Positions 51,809 through 61,126 are shown, counted from the stretch's first letter. The stretch is DNA of 64,000 bases from Chryseobacterium vaccae (GCF_009602705.1 NZ_VSWH01000001.1:3286001-3350000); one strand, 5' to 3'. Notes: a model not told the origin generated them from the sequence alone. Translations and numbers: made by a program.

Positions 51809-52558
51809 ATGCAAAAAGTAATCATAGGTTCAGGAAATGTGGCCTATCATATGGCCAAAGCTTTTACCCTAAAAGGTATTCCAATAGCTCAGATCTTTGG
51901 AAGAAATGAAGAGGAACTGAAGAAAATTTCAGAAGAGCTCAATATTCCTTATTCCACGAAAGATTTGGAAGATGCTGATCTGTATATCATCTGTATCAGC
52001 GATAATTCTGTGGAAAGTGTTTCTAAAATTATCACGAAAAAAGATGCTCTTGTAGCCCATACTTCGGGTTCTCTTCCCAAAGAAATACTGGCAGGGGAGT
52101 ACAGAAAATCAAGCTTTTATCCCTTACAGACTTTTTCAAAATCAAAAGAGCTTGAATACGAAAAAATTCCTTTTTTCATTGAAGCTGAAAATGAAAGTGA
52201 TAAAAAGATTTTGTTTGAATTAGCATCTCAGATTTCTGAAAATGTGATGGAGAGCAATCATGAAAAGAGAAAATACATTCACCTTACTGCTGTTTTTGCC
52301 TGTAATTTTGTGAATCATCTGTTCACAAGAGCCAAAGAAATATCTGATTCACAGGAAATTCCCTTTGATTATTTCCTTCCGCTTATTGATGAAACGGTTC
52401 AGAAAATTCATGAAATTGAACCTAAAGATGCTCAGACCGGGCCTGCTGTAAGAAATGACCTTAGAGTTCTGGATCTGCATGAAAAGCTGTTAAAAGACGA
52501 AAGTCTTGAAATTTATAAAATAATGAATCACTCAATTCAAAAAATGTATGAGTTATAA
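51809..52558 (+). CDS. DUF2520 Rossmann-fold oxidoreductase-like protein
   Basis: This 249-residue protein has an N-terminal Rossmann domain ('VIIGSGNVAYHMAKAF', NAD(P)-binding) and a C-terminal helical DUF2520 domain with 'VFACNFVNHLFTRAKE'. It resembles the ketopantoate-reductase/F420-dependent-reductase-like families; substrate unknown. It overlaps the start of kdsC by 11 bases, heading an operon with kdsC and maf. The same trio is a familiar arrangement in Flavobacteriia. Confidence 0.88.
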   Translation: MQKVIIGSGNVAYHMAKAFTLKGIPIAQIFGRNEEELKKISEELNIPYSTKDLEDADLYIICISDNSVESVSKIITKKDALVAHTSGSLPKEILAGEYRKSSFYPLQTFSKSKELEYEKIPFFIEAENESDKKILFELASQISENVMESNHEKRKYIHLTAVFACNFVNHLFTRAKEISDSQEIPFDYFLPLIDETVQKIHEIEPKDAQTGPAVRNDLRVLDLHEKLLKDESLEIYKIMNHSIQKMYEL

Positions 52559-53066
52559 AGAGAAATTAAAAGATATTAAAGCCTTTGTATTTGATGTAGA
52601 CGGAGTTTTTACAGATGGAAGTGTCTATCTTCTTCCCGGAGGAAATATGTGCAGGGTAATGAATGTCTTAGATGGATACGCTGTAGTTAAAGCCTTAAAA
52701 AACAATTATTTAATAGGGGTAATCACTGGTGGAAATGATGAAATGGTAAAACATAGGATCAATTATCTAGGCATAGAAGATTACTATCCAAAATCACACA
52801 ACAAAATGACTGATTTTGAAGACTTTAAAACAAAACACAACCTCAAAAATGAAGAAATCCTTACGATGGGCGATGATCTTCCTGATATCCATATCATGGA
52901 AAATTCTGCCATTGCAGCCTGTCCGGAAAATGCAGTTCCTGAAGTAAAAGGAATCTCTGATTATATTTCTTCCAAAAAAGGCGGAAGCGGGGCAGTACGT
53001 GACGTGATCGAGCAGGTGATGAAAGTTCAGGGTAACTGGCACGATGATAATACCCAATCTGTATAA
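52548..53066 (+). CDS. kdsC: 3-deoxy-D-manno-octulosonate-8-phosphate phosphatase (KdsC)
   Basis: This 172-residue C0-type HAD phosphatase has motif I 'FDVDGVFTDG' (Asp nucleophile), motif II 'GVITGGN' and motif IV 'MGDDLPDIHIM'. It dephosphorylates KDO-8-phosphate in the cytoplasm for lipid A/LPS core synthesis. Length is typical. ATG at 52548 inside the end of the DUF2520 gene; followed by maf after 9 bases. Confidence 0.92.
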   Translation: MSYKEKLKDIKAFVFDVDGVFTDGSVYLLPGGNMCRVMNVLDGYAVVKALKNNYLIGVITGGNDEMVKHRINYLGIEDYYPKSHNKMTDFEDFKTKHNLKNEEILTMGDDLPDIHIMENSAIAACPENAVPEVKGISDYISSKKGGSGAVRDVIEQVMKVQGNWHDDNTQSV

Positions 53067-53075
53067 AAACGGCTT

Positions 53076-53630
53076 ATGAAAATACTTTTAGCATCCCAAT
53101 CTCCAAGGCGGAAGGAACTTCTTTCCGGTTTAGGTTTTGATTTTGAGGTCGTAAAAATAGACTGTGAAGAAATTCTTCCGGACATCATCAGAGTGGAAGA
53201 GGCCGCCGCTTATTTATCAGAATTAAAGGCTGATGCATTTGAAGGCCAGGATGAGGATGAAATTCTGCTGACTGCAGATACGGTAGTGGCCATTGACGGA
53301 CAGATCCTCGGAAAGCCTAAGGATGAGAATGATGCCCGAAAAATGCTCAGAAGCCTTTCCGGAAAAACACATCAGGTTTTTACAGGAATTACGCTTAAAA
53401 AAGCTGATAAAACGGTTACAGAAACTGATGTAGCTGATGTGGAACTGGATGAATTAACAGATGACGAGATAGAGTATTATATTCAGAAATACAAACCATT
53501 TGATAAAGCAGGAAGCTATGGTATCCAGGAATGGCTGGGAATGGCCAAGATTAAAAAGATCACCGGAAGCTTTTATACCATTATGGGACTTCCTACCCAT
53601 TTGGTTTACAAAATTTTGAAAGAAATATAA
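53076..53630 (+). CDS. maf: Maf-family nucleoside-triphosphate pyrophosphatase
   Basis: This 184-residue protein has the Maf signatures 'LASQSPRRKELLSGLG' at the start, 'TADTVVAIDGQILGKP' and 'KAGSYGIQEW'. It hydrolyses dTTP/UTP or modified nucleotides to monophosphates, a house-cleaning role also linked to septum control. Last gene of the DUF2520-kdsC-maf operon. Confidence 0.94.
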   Translation: MKILLASQSPRRKELLSGLGFDFEVVKIDCEEILPDIIRVEEAAAYLSELKADAFEGQDEDEILLTADTVVAIDGQILGKPKDENDARKMLRSLSGKTHQVFTGITLKKADKTVTETDVADVELDELTDDEIEYYIQKYKPFDKAGSYGIQEWLGMAKIKKITGSFYTIMGLPTHLVYKILKEI

Positions 53631-53717
53631 ATATTATTCATTATAAAATTTTATTATTTTTACAAAATCATCAAACTGCTGATAATAAAAAACGCATTAG
53701 CGAGTTATAATTGAATA

Positions 53718-56300
53718 ATGAAAAAGAATATTTTATTCCTTTTAGTGATGTGCATCGTTGCTTCCTGTGCTACCAGAACAAAAAAGCCGGAACAGCGTTC
53801 AAAGCTTCTAAAAGGGTTTTCCACATACTATAACACCCTTTTTAATGCAAAAGATGCATTGAACAGTGAGTTTACGAGCCGAGACAAGGGACATAAGGAT
53901 AATTTCTATGCTCCCTATATTCCTATCCTTACCTATGAAGATCAGCCTTTGGGAAGTGATCTGGGACAGAGTACCGCCTTTGCAGAAAACTCAATGAAAA
54001 TGGCACAGGTAAACACGCCTGCACCCATGGACAGCAGAGGAGGACCTCCTTCCGGAATGCCTCCGGGAATGCCGGGGAATACCGGAATGCCCGGTTCCTC
54101 TGATACTCCTCAGAAGGGAGCTACCACTTTAGAAATTGCTGAAGCCAAAGCATTGAAAGCCATCAATAAATATTCTGTTATCAGAAACGGAGAGGAGAAA
54201 AATAAGCAGATTTTTGATGCTTACATGATTCTTGTACAATCCAGAATTTACCAGAATAAACCTTTGGAGGCACTGGACGCTTTAAATTATGTTTTTACAC
54301 ACATGAAGGAGGATAAAAGACTTCCTTTAGCGAGAATTTATCAGGGTGCCGCTTATGCAAAAATCAAAGATTATCATAAAGCTCATGAAACTTTTGCCAA
54401 GCTGAAAGGGGAGGATATCAGTAAAAGCTATTCCAAACTACTGAGCATTTATTATTCTGAATCTCTTCTGGATGCGGGGAAAAAAGAAGAAGCTGCAAAA
54501 GAACTTGATAATGCTTTCGAACTGAATTCTGACCGAAAACTGAAAAGCAGAATTGCTTATCTGAGAGGGCAGGTTCTTGAAAACCTAAACCAGAATGAAA
54601 AAGCCAGAGAAAGTTATACCGCAGCCTACAAATATGCCAATGATTTTGAATTTGAGGTAAAATCCCAGATTGCTATTGCCAAGACCTTTAACGGAAAAGG
54701 AGACTATAATGGTGCTAAAAGTTATCTTGAAGGCATCAGTAAAAAAGGAACTTACGGTTCAAGGAAAAATGAATTTTACTATGCTCTAGGCTTAATGGCT
54801 AATAAAGCAGGAAAAAAAGAGGAAGCCCAGCAGTTTTTCAAGAGATCACTGCATGAAAAGGTTTCTGATCCACAGGTACGCGGACTTACCTATTACGAAA
54901 TAGGGAAGAGCTACCTTGATAAAAATGATTATATCGGGGCAGGAATCTATTATGATTCTGCTTTGGTTGCCATGACTTATGAGCCGTCTAAAATCCTTTT
55001 AAAGGATCAGTCTGCTTATATTAAAAAGATCTCCAAGAATTACTATCTGATCAAAAAAAATGACAGTATTCTATCTTTAGCGAAGATGAGTGAGGCTCAA
55101 AAAACAGACTTTTTCGGCAAATACATTGCAAAGCTGAAGGCTAAAGAAGAAAAAGAAGAACAGGAAAGAAAACTTGCGGAAAGGAATAAGGGTTTTGATT
55201 CCGGAGATTACAGTGCCAATTCTATTTTTGCCAATAGTTCCAATGCTTTTGAAGATTTTGGAGTTACAACGAAAGGATTTTATTTCAGTAATACAGGAAC
55301 GGTAAGTAAAGGAACCTCTTCATTTAAACAGATCTGGGGAGACCGTGCTCTTGCTGATAACTGGCGTTATTCTAAAAAAATGGCTTCTATTGAGGATATG
55401 AAAAATGAAGCGCTGGGCGTAGCAGCTGCACCCAATCCGAGGCGTTTTGAACCAGCCTATTATATTGAGCAGATCCCTACAGATCAGGGTAAGCTGGATC
55501 AGCTGAAGAAAGACAGAGATACTGCATCATTAGGATTGGGTATTATGTACCAGAATTATTTTACCAACACACCACTGGCTACAAAAACGCTGTATGATCT
55601 TGTAGATGTAAAGCCGGAAGAAAAGGTAATGCTTCAGGCGTTGTATGAGATCTTTGCCATGAACTATGAAAAGAATCCGCAGGCTTCTGAAAGGGCAAAA
55701 CAAATTCTTTTAACGGATTATCCTTATACTTCTTATGCGGAATTTGCCAGAAATCCGAAAAACGGTTCATTCGTAAAATCTTCTGAAGATGTTGAAAATG
55801 AATATAAAAGAGCCTATGCACTTTATGAATCCGAGAAATTTACGGAGAGCAGGGATGTGATTGATCAGACCATTCAGAAGTTCCCTAAGGATGCCCTGGT
55901 TCCCAAGTTTTACCTGCTCAATGCTTTCAATGCGGGAAAAACCAGCGGAAAGGAAGTAATGATTCTCCAACTGGAACAGGTAGCCCTGAATTATTCCAAA
56001 ACCCCTGAAGGGATTAAAGCCAAGGAAATGCTGAATTACCTGAAAAGCGAACTAAGTTTCCAGGCTACCGATAATAAAGGAAATGCAGTTCCTCAACAGC
56101 CAATGGGAGTACCTGCACAGCCTGATCAGATTCAGAATAATGGGAACATGCCACAGAGTCCTCCGGGGAGTATAAACAGCGGAATGCCTCAGTCTAGTGA
56201 TTCCCAGCCTAAGCCCATGAAAAATAAAGGGTTTACGCCTTCGTCTAAATTGAAGGAAATACAACCAACAGAAAACCTTCCGGTAAAACCTAAAAAATAA
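53718..56300 (+). CDS. sprE: T9SS gliding-motility lipoprotein SprE/PorW
   Basis: This 860-residue protein has a lipoprotein signal with lipobox VASC (Cys17), many TPR-like repeats (about 140-450 and 620-800), a Gly/Pro/Met-rich insert (about 98-132) and a Pro/Gln-rich C-terminus. It matches the SprE/PorW family, including 'KLLKGFSTYYNTLFNAKDAL' near the N-terminus. SprE/PorW links the type IX secretion core to its outer-membrane components and is needed for secretion and, in gliders, for movement. ATG at 53718. Confidence 0.9.
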   Translation: MKKNILFLLVMCIVASCATRTKKPEQRSKLLKGFSTYYNTLFNAKDALNSEFTSRDKGHKDNFYAPYIPILTYEDQPLGSDLGQSTAFAENSMKMAQVNTPAPMDSRGGPPSGMPPGMPGNTGMPGSSDTPQKGATTLEIAEAKALKAINKYSVIRNGEEKNKQIFDAYMILVQSRIYQNKPLEALDALNYVFTHMKEDKRLPLARIYQGAAYAKIKDYHKAHETFAKLKGEDISKSYSKLLSIYYSESLLDAGKKEEAAKELDNAFELNSDRKLKSRIAYLRGQVLENLNQNEKARESYTAAYKYANDFEFEVKSQIAIAKTFNGKGDYNGAKSYLEGISKKGTYGSRKNEFYYALGLMANKAGKKEEAQQFFKRSLHEKVSDPQVRGLTYYEIGKSYLDKNDYIGAGIYYDSALVAMTYEPSKILLKDQSAYIKKISKNYYLIKKNDSILSLAKMSEAQKTDFFGKYIAKLKAKEEKEEQERKLAERNKGFDSGDYSANSIFANSSNAFEDFGVTTKGFYFSNTGTVSKGTSSFKQIWGDRALADNWRYSKKMASIEDMKNEALGVAAAPNPRRFEPAYYIEQIPTDQGKLDQLKKDRDTASLGLGIMYQNYFTNTPLATKTLYDLVDVKPEEKVMLQALYEIFAMNYEKNPQASERAKQILLTDYPYTSYAEFARNPKNGSFVKSSEDVENEYKRAYALYESEKFTESRDVIDQTIQKFPKDALVPKFYLLNAFNAGKTSGKEVMILQLEQVALNYSKTPEGIKAKEMLNYLKSELSFQATDNKGNAVPQQPMGVPAQPDQIQNNGNMPQSPPGSINSGMPQSSDSQPKPMKNKGFTPSSKLKEIQPTENLPVKPKK

Positions 56301-56301
56301 A

Positions 56302-56328
56302 AAAAGCGAAGATTTATTCTTCGCTTTT
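56302..56328. terminator. Bidirectional terminator overlapping the tsaB stop codon
   Basis: Stem AAAAGCGAAGA/TCTTCGCTTTT with a 5-base loop; the tsaB stop codon begins within the hairpin, so the last codons of tsaB form part of the shared terminator with sprE. Confidence 0.8.
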
Positions 56329-56994
56329 CTTTTTCTTTACTCCATGAAAATCTTTTAGATAGAAGGGTTCGAAGTAAGCAATATCTTCCAGATCTTTTTG
56401 ATCAAGCTTTTCTAAAGTTTTCTTGATCAGGTATTGTGCAGAAGGGTAGATATCATCTCTGAATTCAGCATCAGGCAGATTCAGAATTTCCTGCGCTTTT
56501 TTAGCACCATCTCCTACAAAAATCACTTTTTTATTCCGGAATTCTTCAAAAGAATTTTCATCAAGAATCTTAGCTTCGGTTCCTGAGATTTCTTTTCCTG
56601 TCACACCTTCATAAACGGCCGTATAAACCTCCATTCTTCTTGCATCGATCAATGGCACTATAAATTCATAGTTACTGCCTAAAAAGGGCTCTATCATGCT
56701 TTCCAAGGAATTCACTGCCATCAGCGGAACTTTTAGTCCGTAGCAGAAGCCTTTTGCAGAAGCTGCTCCGATTCTTAATCCGGTATAAGATCCGGGACCC
56801 TTTCCTAAAGAAACGGCTTCAATGTCGTTCATAGAAATTCCTGCTCCTTCCAGAGCCCACTCTACAAACGCATGAAGGCTTTCTGATTGTTTATAGTTTT
56901 CGGACACCTCTTCACACAGGCACAGCAGCTTTTCATTGTCTGATATGGCTACGGAACAGTTTTTAGAAGAGGTTTCGAGATATAGTATTTTCAT
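56314..56994 (-). CDS. tsaB: tRNA threonylcarbamoyladenosine biosynthesis protein TsaB
   Basis: This 226-residue ASKHA-fold protein has 'LYLETSSKNCSVAI' (phosphate 1) and 'GKGPGSYTGLRIG' (the TsaB signature). It partners with TsaD and TsaE to make t6A at position 37 of ANN-decoding tRNAs. The Lys-rich C-terminus is encoded over the terminator. ATG at 56994. Confidence 0.95.
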   Translation of the reverse strand: MKILYLETSSKNCSVAISDNEKLLCLCEEVSENYKQSESLHAFVEWALEGAGISMNDIEAVSLGKGPGSYTGLRIGAASAKGFCYGLKVPLMAVNSLESMIEPFLGSNYEFIVPLIDARRMEVYTAVYEGVTGKEISGTEAKILDENSFEEFRNKKVIFVGDGAKKAQEILNLPDAEFRDDIYPSAQYLIKKTLEKLDQKDLEDIAYFEPFYLKDFHGVKKKKSEE

Positions 56995-57084
56995 AAGATA
57001 ATGTACCTGTTTAACAGTATAGCAATCATCCGATAGTCAGAATGCTAAACTATTTTTATGCAAATTTAAATCTTTATTTTGATA

Positions 57085-57834
57085 CTATTTCCTGTAAATC
57101 GTTCTCGGTTCTGCCTGAGCGCTTGGATAAATCGTCATATCAGAAACCGTAACATGTTTGGGAGCATTCACACAATAAGCAATGGCATCAGCAATATCTT
57201 CTGCTTTCAAAGCGTCATAGCCTGCGTATACCGCCGCCGATTTTTCCTGGTTTCCTTTAAACCTTACCATAGAGAAATCAGTTTCCACGGCACCTGGCTG
57301 GATGTTGGTTACTTTAACCCCAAATTCTGTCAGTTCAAGACGCATTCCTTCGGAGATCACATCGACTGCTTTTTTCGTCGCACAATAGACTACACCGTTG
57401 ATGTAGGTCTGTCTTGCCGCTACTGAACTAATATTTACAATATGACCTGTATTTCTTTCTTTCATAGAAGGAATAATCATCTTTGAAACATATAAAAGAC
57501 CTTTTACATTTCCATCGATCATAGAATCCCAATCCTCTGTCTTTCCGGCAGAAAGAGGATCAAGGCCATGGGCATTTCCTGCATTATTGACCAGTACATC
57601 AATATTTTTCCATTCTTCAGGAAGTGAATTTATAGCAGCTTCAACCTCTGTGAGATTCCTTACATCAAACTTTAAACTAAATATTTCGGCAAATGCGGAT
57701 AATTCAATTTTTACTTCTTCAAGAACTTCCGTTCTTCTTCCGCAGATAATGATTCTGTTTCCCTGTTTTGCGAAGAGTTCCGCTGTGGATTTTCCTATTC
57801 CGGATGTAGCTCCGGTGATGAGTATTGTTTTCAT
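57085..57834 (-). CDS. Short-chain dehydrogenase/reductase (YdfG-like)
   Basis: This 249-residue SDR has 'GATSGIGKSTAELF' (cofactor loop), 'NNAG', the catalytic 'YCATKK' (Tyr and Lys) preceded by Ser in 'NISSVA', and 'IQPGAVETDF'. It resembles the YdfG branch acting on 3-hydroxy acids such as serine or allo-threonine with NADP, though other substrates are possible. ATG at 57834. Single gene on the minus strand downstream of yraN. Confidence 0.9.
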   Translation of the reverse strand: MKTILITGATSGIGKSTAELFAKQGNRIIICGRRTEVLEEVKIELSAFAEIFSLKFDVRNLTEVEAAINSLPEEWKNIDVLVNNAGNAHGLDPLSAGKTEDWDSMIDGNVKGLLYVSKMIIPSMKERNTGHIVNISSVAARQTYINGVVYCATKKAVDVISEGMRLELTEFGVKVTNIQPGAVETDFSMVRFKGNQEKSAAVYAGYDALKAEDIADAIAYCVNAPKHVTVSDMTIYPSAQAEPRTIYRK

Positions 57835-57846
57835 ATTTTTTTACTG

Positions 57847-57905
57847 TAGCAATGGAGCAGTTTACCAATAATTATATCCGCAATTCATACATTGTTCCAT
57901 TGCTA
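57847..57905. repeat. Inverted repeat upstream of the SDR gene
   Basis: TAGCAATGGA (57847-57856) and TCCATTGCTA (57896-57905) form a perfect 10-bp inverted repeat 39 bases apart; it may be a REP-like intergenic element. Confidence 0.45.
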
Positions 57906-57923
57906 GATTGTTAGATTATTCAA

Positions 57924-58295
57924 TTAATTCGCATCCAACGCCTGAAAAGCATCGGCTATATGTTCTACAATTAAGTTTTTATTTTCATCGGGAAGTACGG
58001 AGATGATGTCAAACCTTACTTCATTGTGTTTATTGAATTCTTCCAGATAATGATTGGCTGCAGATACAATAGATTTGATTTTAGTCTTGGTAACCGCTTC
58101 CTGAGGCAGCATAAAAGCATCTGTGGATCTTGCTTTTACTTCGACAATGACAATAAGATCCTCTTTTTCTGCAATAATATCGATTTCAGCCTTTTGAAAA
58201 CGAAAATTTCTGACCAGAATTTTATACCCGTTTTTTAAAAGATAATCTACAGCCAGATCTTCTGCTTTTTTCCCGAACTCGTTATGATCAGCCAT
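57924..58295 (-). CDS. YraN-family (UPF0102) putative endonuclease-fold protein
   Basis: This 123-residue protein has 'GKKAEDLAVDYLLKNGYKIL' at the N-terminus, then 'EIDIIAEKEDLIVIVEVKAR', the nuclease-like (E..D..ExK) pattern of the Holliday-junction-resolvase-related YraN family. Precise role unknown. ATG at 58295; first of a minus-strand series but last in transcription after two hypothetical genes. Confidence 0.92.
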   Translation of the reverse strand: MADHNEFGKKAEDLAVDYLLKNGYKILVRNFRFQKAEIDIIAEKEDLIVIVEVKARSTDAFMLPQEAVTKTKIKSIVSAANHYLEEFNKHNEVRFDIISVLPDENKNLIVEHIADAFQALDAN

Positions 58296-58302
58296 TATTT
58301 AA

Positions 58303-58713
58303 TTATTTAAAAGATAGTGTATGATTTTTTGCCACTTTCACGCTCTTATTTTTACAATCCCATGAAAATTGCCGGGTGAAAATCTGAAATTCTGATTTTT
58401 GGGGAACGGAATACATTGTATCATTCCAGTTTTCCGGATTAATATGAACCAGTTGATCTACTGTAAAACCCAATTTATTTTCAAGTTTATAGGTTTTATA
58501 ATCTGTATGATCAAATTTACCTCTGTTCCAAACCGTTCCTCTGTCACGGTATTGGTATAAAGTGTAGCTATCATCACACGGGCATTTCTCTTTCCGTTCA
58601 AGCTTCAGGCTTCTGTGAAAAAAGATAAAATAGATTCCTATGGTAATTAAAAAAATGATATATAGAAAACCTTTTATCCTGTTTGGGGTAATTTTACTTT
58701 CTTCAGACTTCAT
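58303..58713 (-). CDS. Hypothetical single-pass membrane protein
   Basis: This 136-residue protein has one helix (about residues 15-34) near the N-terminus and a soluble C-terminal part with a 'CPCDDS' segment and Trp-rich stretches. No family recognised. It lies 7 bases upstream of yraN and 19 bases downstream of another hypothetical gene, so it is probably in an operon. Confidence 0.6.
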   Translation of the reverse strand: MKSEESKITPNRIKGFLYIIFLITIGIYFIFFHRSLKLERKEKCPCDDSYTLYQYRDRGTVWNRGKFDHTDYKTYKLENKLGFTVDQLVHINPENWNDTMYSVPQKSEFQIFTRQFSWDCKNKSVKVAKNHTLSFK

Positions 58714-58732
58714 TTGGAGAACAAATCATTTC

Positions 58733-59224
58733 TTATTTATTAAACCTTACCGCTTTTCCTTCTGATGCTAGCTCAAATTCCTGATCTATCCATGCCATAA
58801 GTCGGATATGAAAATCCAGAAAAAGATCTTTTCCTTCATCTTCAATCATAATCGTAGAAACATCATAAGGAATTTTGATATATTTTTTCTCATTATTTAC
58901 CCGCACTTCATAACTTTCATGTGATAAGCCTGAAGGGGAGTAAATGATTTTATCTGTTGTATTCTTTTCAGGTAAAATTACTTTCAGCCCGGATCTCATT
59001 ATCATTTCCAACTGTTCCTGTAATTCCCGGGGTAATTTATCTTTTATTCTGGAAAAGCGTCTCTGCTGCCTTCTTTCTTCATCATTATCGGGAAAATAGC
59101 CGGGATCGAAGTACCAGAAAAACTCCAGCTTAGTCTCAAAAGTTTCGGAAACAGACAGATTCTTAGATATAAATTCTCCCATAAAACCTGGTGAATAGCT
59201 ATATTTAAGAAGGAAATCATCCAT
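58733..59224 (-). CDS. Hypothetical soluble protein
   Basis: This 163-residue protein contains no signal peptide and no membrane helix, with an aromatic-rich middle ('FFWYFDPGYFPDND') and Arg/Gln-rich helix. No family recognised. ATG at 59224, 3 bases after the LD-carboxypeptidase stop, so it is co-transcribed with that gene. Confidence 0.6.
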   Translation of the reverse strand: MDDFLLKYSYSPGFMGEFISKNLSVSETFETKLEFFWYFDPGYFPDNDEERRQQRRFSRIKDKLPRELQEQLEMIMRSGLKVILPEKNTTDKIIYSPSGLSHESYEVRVNNEKKYIKIPYDVSTIMIEDEGKDLFLDFHIRLMAWIDQEFELASEGKAVRFNK

Positions 59225-59227
59225 TTT

Positions 59228-60157
59228 TTAAAACTCAATCTTAACTTTATCAGCCACTTTTACTTTGGCATTTCCTCCAATTAAAAGGGGTCTGTTATCC
59301 TTTATGTGTCCGTTCGGAAAACCGAAAACAACCGGAAATTTATATTTTGAAATTCTTTCTGAAATTAGGGTATAGGCAAATCCGTCAAAGCTTTCTTCGT
59401 AATCCTTATTATCCTTTTCATCGCCCATATTGGTCATTCCTCCTACTATCAAGCCTTTTATCTTTTTGAAAACTCCGGCAAGCTCCAGGCTCATGATCAT
59501 CCTGTCCAGTGCATAAAAGTTTTCACCGATATCTTCAATAAACAGGATTTTATCTTTAAAATCGAAAGAATAAGGGGTTCCCAGAAGGGCATAAATAAGG
59601 GCTAAATTACCTCCTATCAATTCTCCTTCCATATTCCCCGGTTTATTCAATTCATAAGATTTTAAGGCATATTTAAGCTTTTTCCCTTTTAATACATCAA
59701 AAATCAGATCATAGCTTTCCTCTGTTACCCCGAAACTTGATGTTTTGATCGTCTGCCCGTGAATGGAAGCAAATCCTTTTTTCAACAGGTAACTCTGGAT
59801 CACCGTATTATCTGAATAGCCAATATACCATTTAGGATTTTTGGTGAAATTTTTCAGATCCAGATGCTGAACCAGATGCTGGCATCCGTAACCTCCTCTT
59901 GAGGCCCAGATGGCACTGATTTCCTTATCGTTTAAAGCCCAGTTGATATCTTTTATTCTTTCCTTTTCTGTTCCGGCGTAGTTGTATCCGTTTGAAAACT
60001 TGGTATACAGATGCTCACCCAATACAGGTTCAAAGCCTTTTTTTCTGATCATTTCTATTCCCTTTTCCAGTTGGGAAACCTCTACAGCTCCGGCAGGGGA
60101 AATAACAGCTATTTTAGCCCCTTTTTTCAGGGGTTCCGGAAAGATAATTTTTTTCAT
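59228..60157 (-). CDS. LD-carboxypeptidase (S66 family)
   Basis: This 309-residue protein has 'ISPAG', 'WASRGGYGCQHLV' and 'WYIGYSDNTVIQ' (with the catalytic Ser expected in the GYSD region), then 'ELIGGNLALIYALLGTPY' and C-terminal 'GFPNGHIKDNRPLLIG' with His. It removes the terminal D-Ala from L,D-linked murein tetrapeptides in recycling, as LdcA does. No signal peptide: cytoplasmic. Its ATG overlaps the end of the LysE-type gene by 4 bases (ATGA). Confidence 0.93.
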   Translation of the reverse strand: MKKIIFPEPLKKGAKIAVISPAGAVEVSQLEKGIEMIRKKGFEPVLGEHLYTKFSNGYNYAGTEKERIKDINWALNDKEISAIWASRGGYGCQHLVQHLDLKNFTKNPKWYIGYSDNTVIQSYLLKKGFASIHGQTIKTSSFGVTEESYDLIFDVLKGKKLKYALKSYELNKPGNMEGELIGGNLALIYALLGTPYSFDFKDKILFIEDIGENFYALDRMIMSLELAGVFKKIKGLIVGGMTNMGDEKDNKDYEESFDGFAYTLISERISKYKFPVVFGFPNGHIKDNRPLLIGGNAKVKVADKVKIEF

Positions 60158-60840
60158 TTGGTCTTTTGGTATTTAACTTCTTTTTTCTCTGCTTCTTCCA
60201 GCTGCCTGTCAAACTGATTGAATTTTTTAAAGCTCTGCAGGAAGATAAAGAAACTGAAAACGATCAGAATGACTCCAACAATTCTTCTGATCTGGTTGGC
60301 CAGCTTCTGGGTTAATTTATCATGAAATTGTTTTGCAAGGAATATTTTAGCCAGATCAATGCACAGATATGTACCGATCACGATGCTTATATACAGAATG
60401 AAACTGCTGGTATCAGGATACTGGTTTCTTACAGAAATTACTGTTACCAGCCAGAAAAGAATGACTCCTACGTTCAATAAATTAAAGAAAAACCCATTAA
60501 AAAAGGTCTTAAAATAATTCTGACTGATGATTTTTTCTTCTCCGGGCATATGCATTTTGGTTTTGGTGACCATCATGACGATTCCGTACACAAAAATCAG
60601 GATAGAGGTAATTCTGTAAAAACCAGGATGTTTATCAATTAATGTTACAATATCTGCACTGGCATAATAAGCAGCAACGATACATAAAAGATCAGCTGTA
60701 ATCACGCCCAGATCTAAAGACAAAGCATGCTTTGGTCCTCTGGAAAAGCTGGTTTCAATGAGAAGGAAAAAAATGGGTCCTATAAAAACCAGACTCAGCA
60801 TGAATCCTAATACAATAGCAGAAAGTACGAGTTCAAACAT
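60154..60840 (-). CDS. LysE-family amino-acid exporter
   Basis: This 228-residue membrane protein has about six helices and the LysE opening 'GFMLSLVFIGPIFFLLIETS', where 'GP' in the first helix is diagnostic, and 'RGPKHALSLDLGVITADLL'. It probably exports amino acids or related compounds; substrate unknown. It is translationally coupled to the LD-carboxypeptidase gene downstream, which may reflect handling of murein-derived D-Ala or peptides (inference). Confidence 0.88.
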   Translation of the reverse strand: MFELVLSAIVLGFMLSLVFIGPIFFLLIETSFSRGPKHALSLDLGVITADLLCIVAAYYASADIVTLIDKHPGFYRITSILIFVYGIVMMVTKTKMHMPGEEKIISQNYFKTFFNGFFFNLLNVGVILFWLVTVISVRNQYPDTSSFILYISIVIGTYLCIDLAKIFLAKQFHDKLTQKLANQIRRIVGVILIVFSFFIFLQSFKKFNQFDRQLEEAEKKEVKYQKTK

Positions 60841-60963
60841 TCAATAATATTTAAAATGAAAAATAATTTTCATTCCGTTTTATACAAAGTTATACTTTAT
60901 GATTTAATTATTCAATAAAGTTGTGATATATCAACTAAGTTTTAGAGCTGATTATGTTTTCAA

Positions 60964-61005
60964 GAAGGAAAGGAAGCAGGGTGATGGAAGAGGGAAGTTT
61001 TTACA
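60964..61005. repeat. Dispersed intergenic repeat, single copy D
   Basis: Contains GGAAGAGGGAAGTT followed by TTTACAG, in the gap between the LysE-type gene and rnr. No opposing partner found. The remaining gap 60841-61073 holds nothing recognisable. Confidence 0.5.
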
Positions 61006-61073
61006 GTCTTAAGAACAATATTTGTGATAGGTAAGAAGAAAAAAGATTGATAAGGGATACTTTTTGATATAAA

Positions 61074-61102
61074 AAAGGCTGCTCCTGTCCGGAACAACCT
61101 CA
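61074..61102 (-). terminator. Terminator of rnr
   Basis: Hairpin AGGCTGCTCC/GGAACAACCT with two mismatched pairs and a 5-base loop, followed on the minus strand by TTTTTT. Confidence 0.7.
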
Positions 61103-61126
61103 TTTTATTTTTTATTTAAAGTTTCG

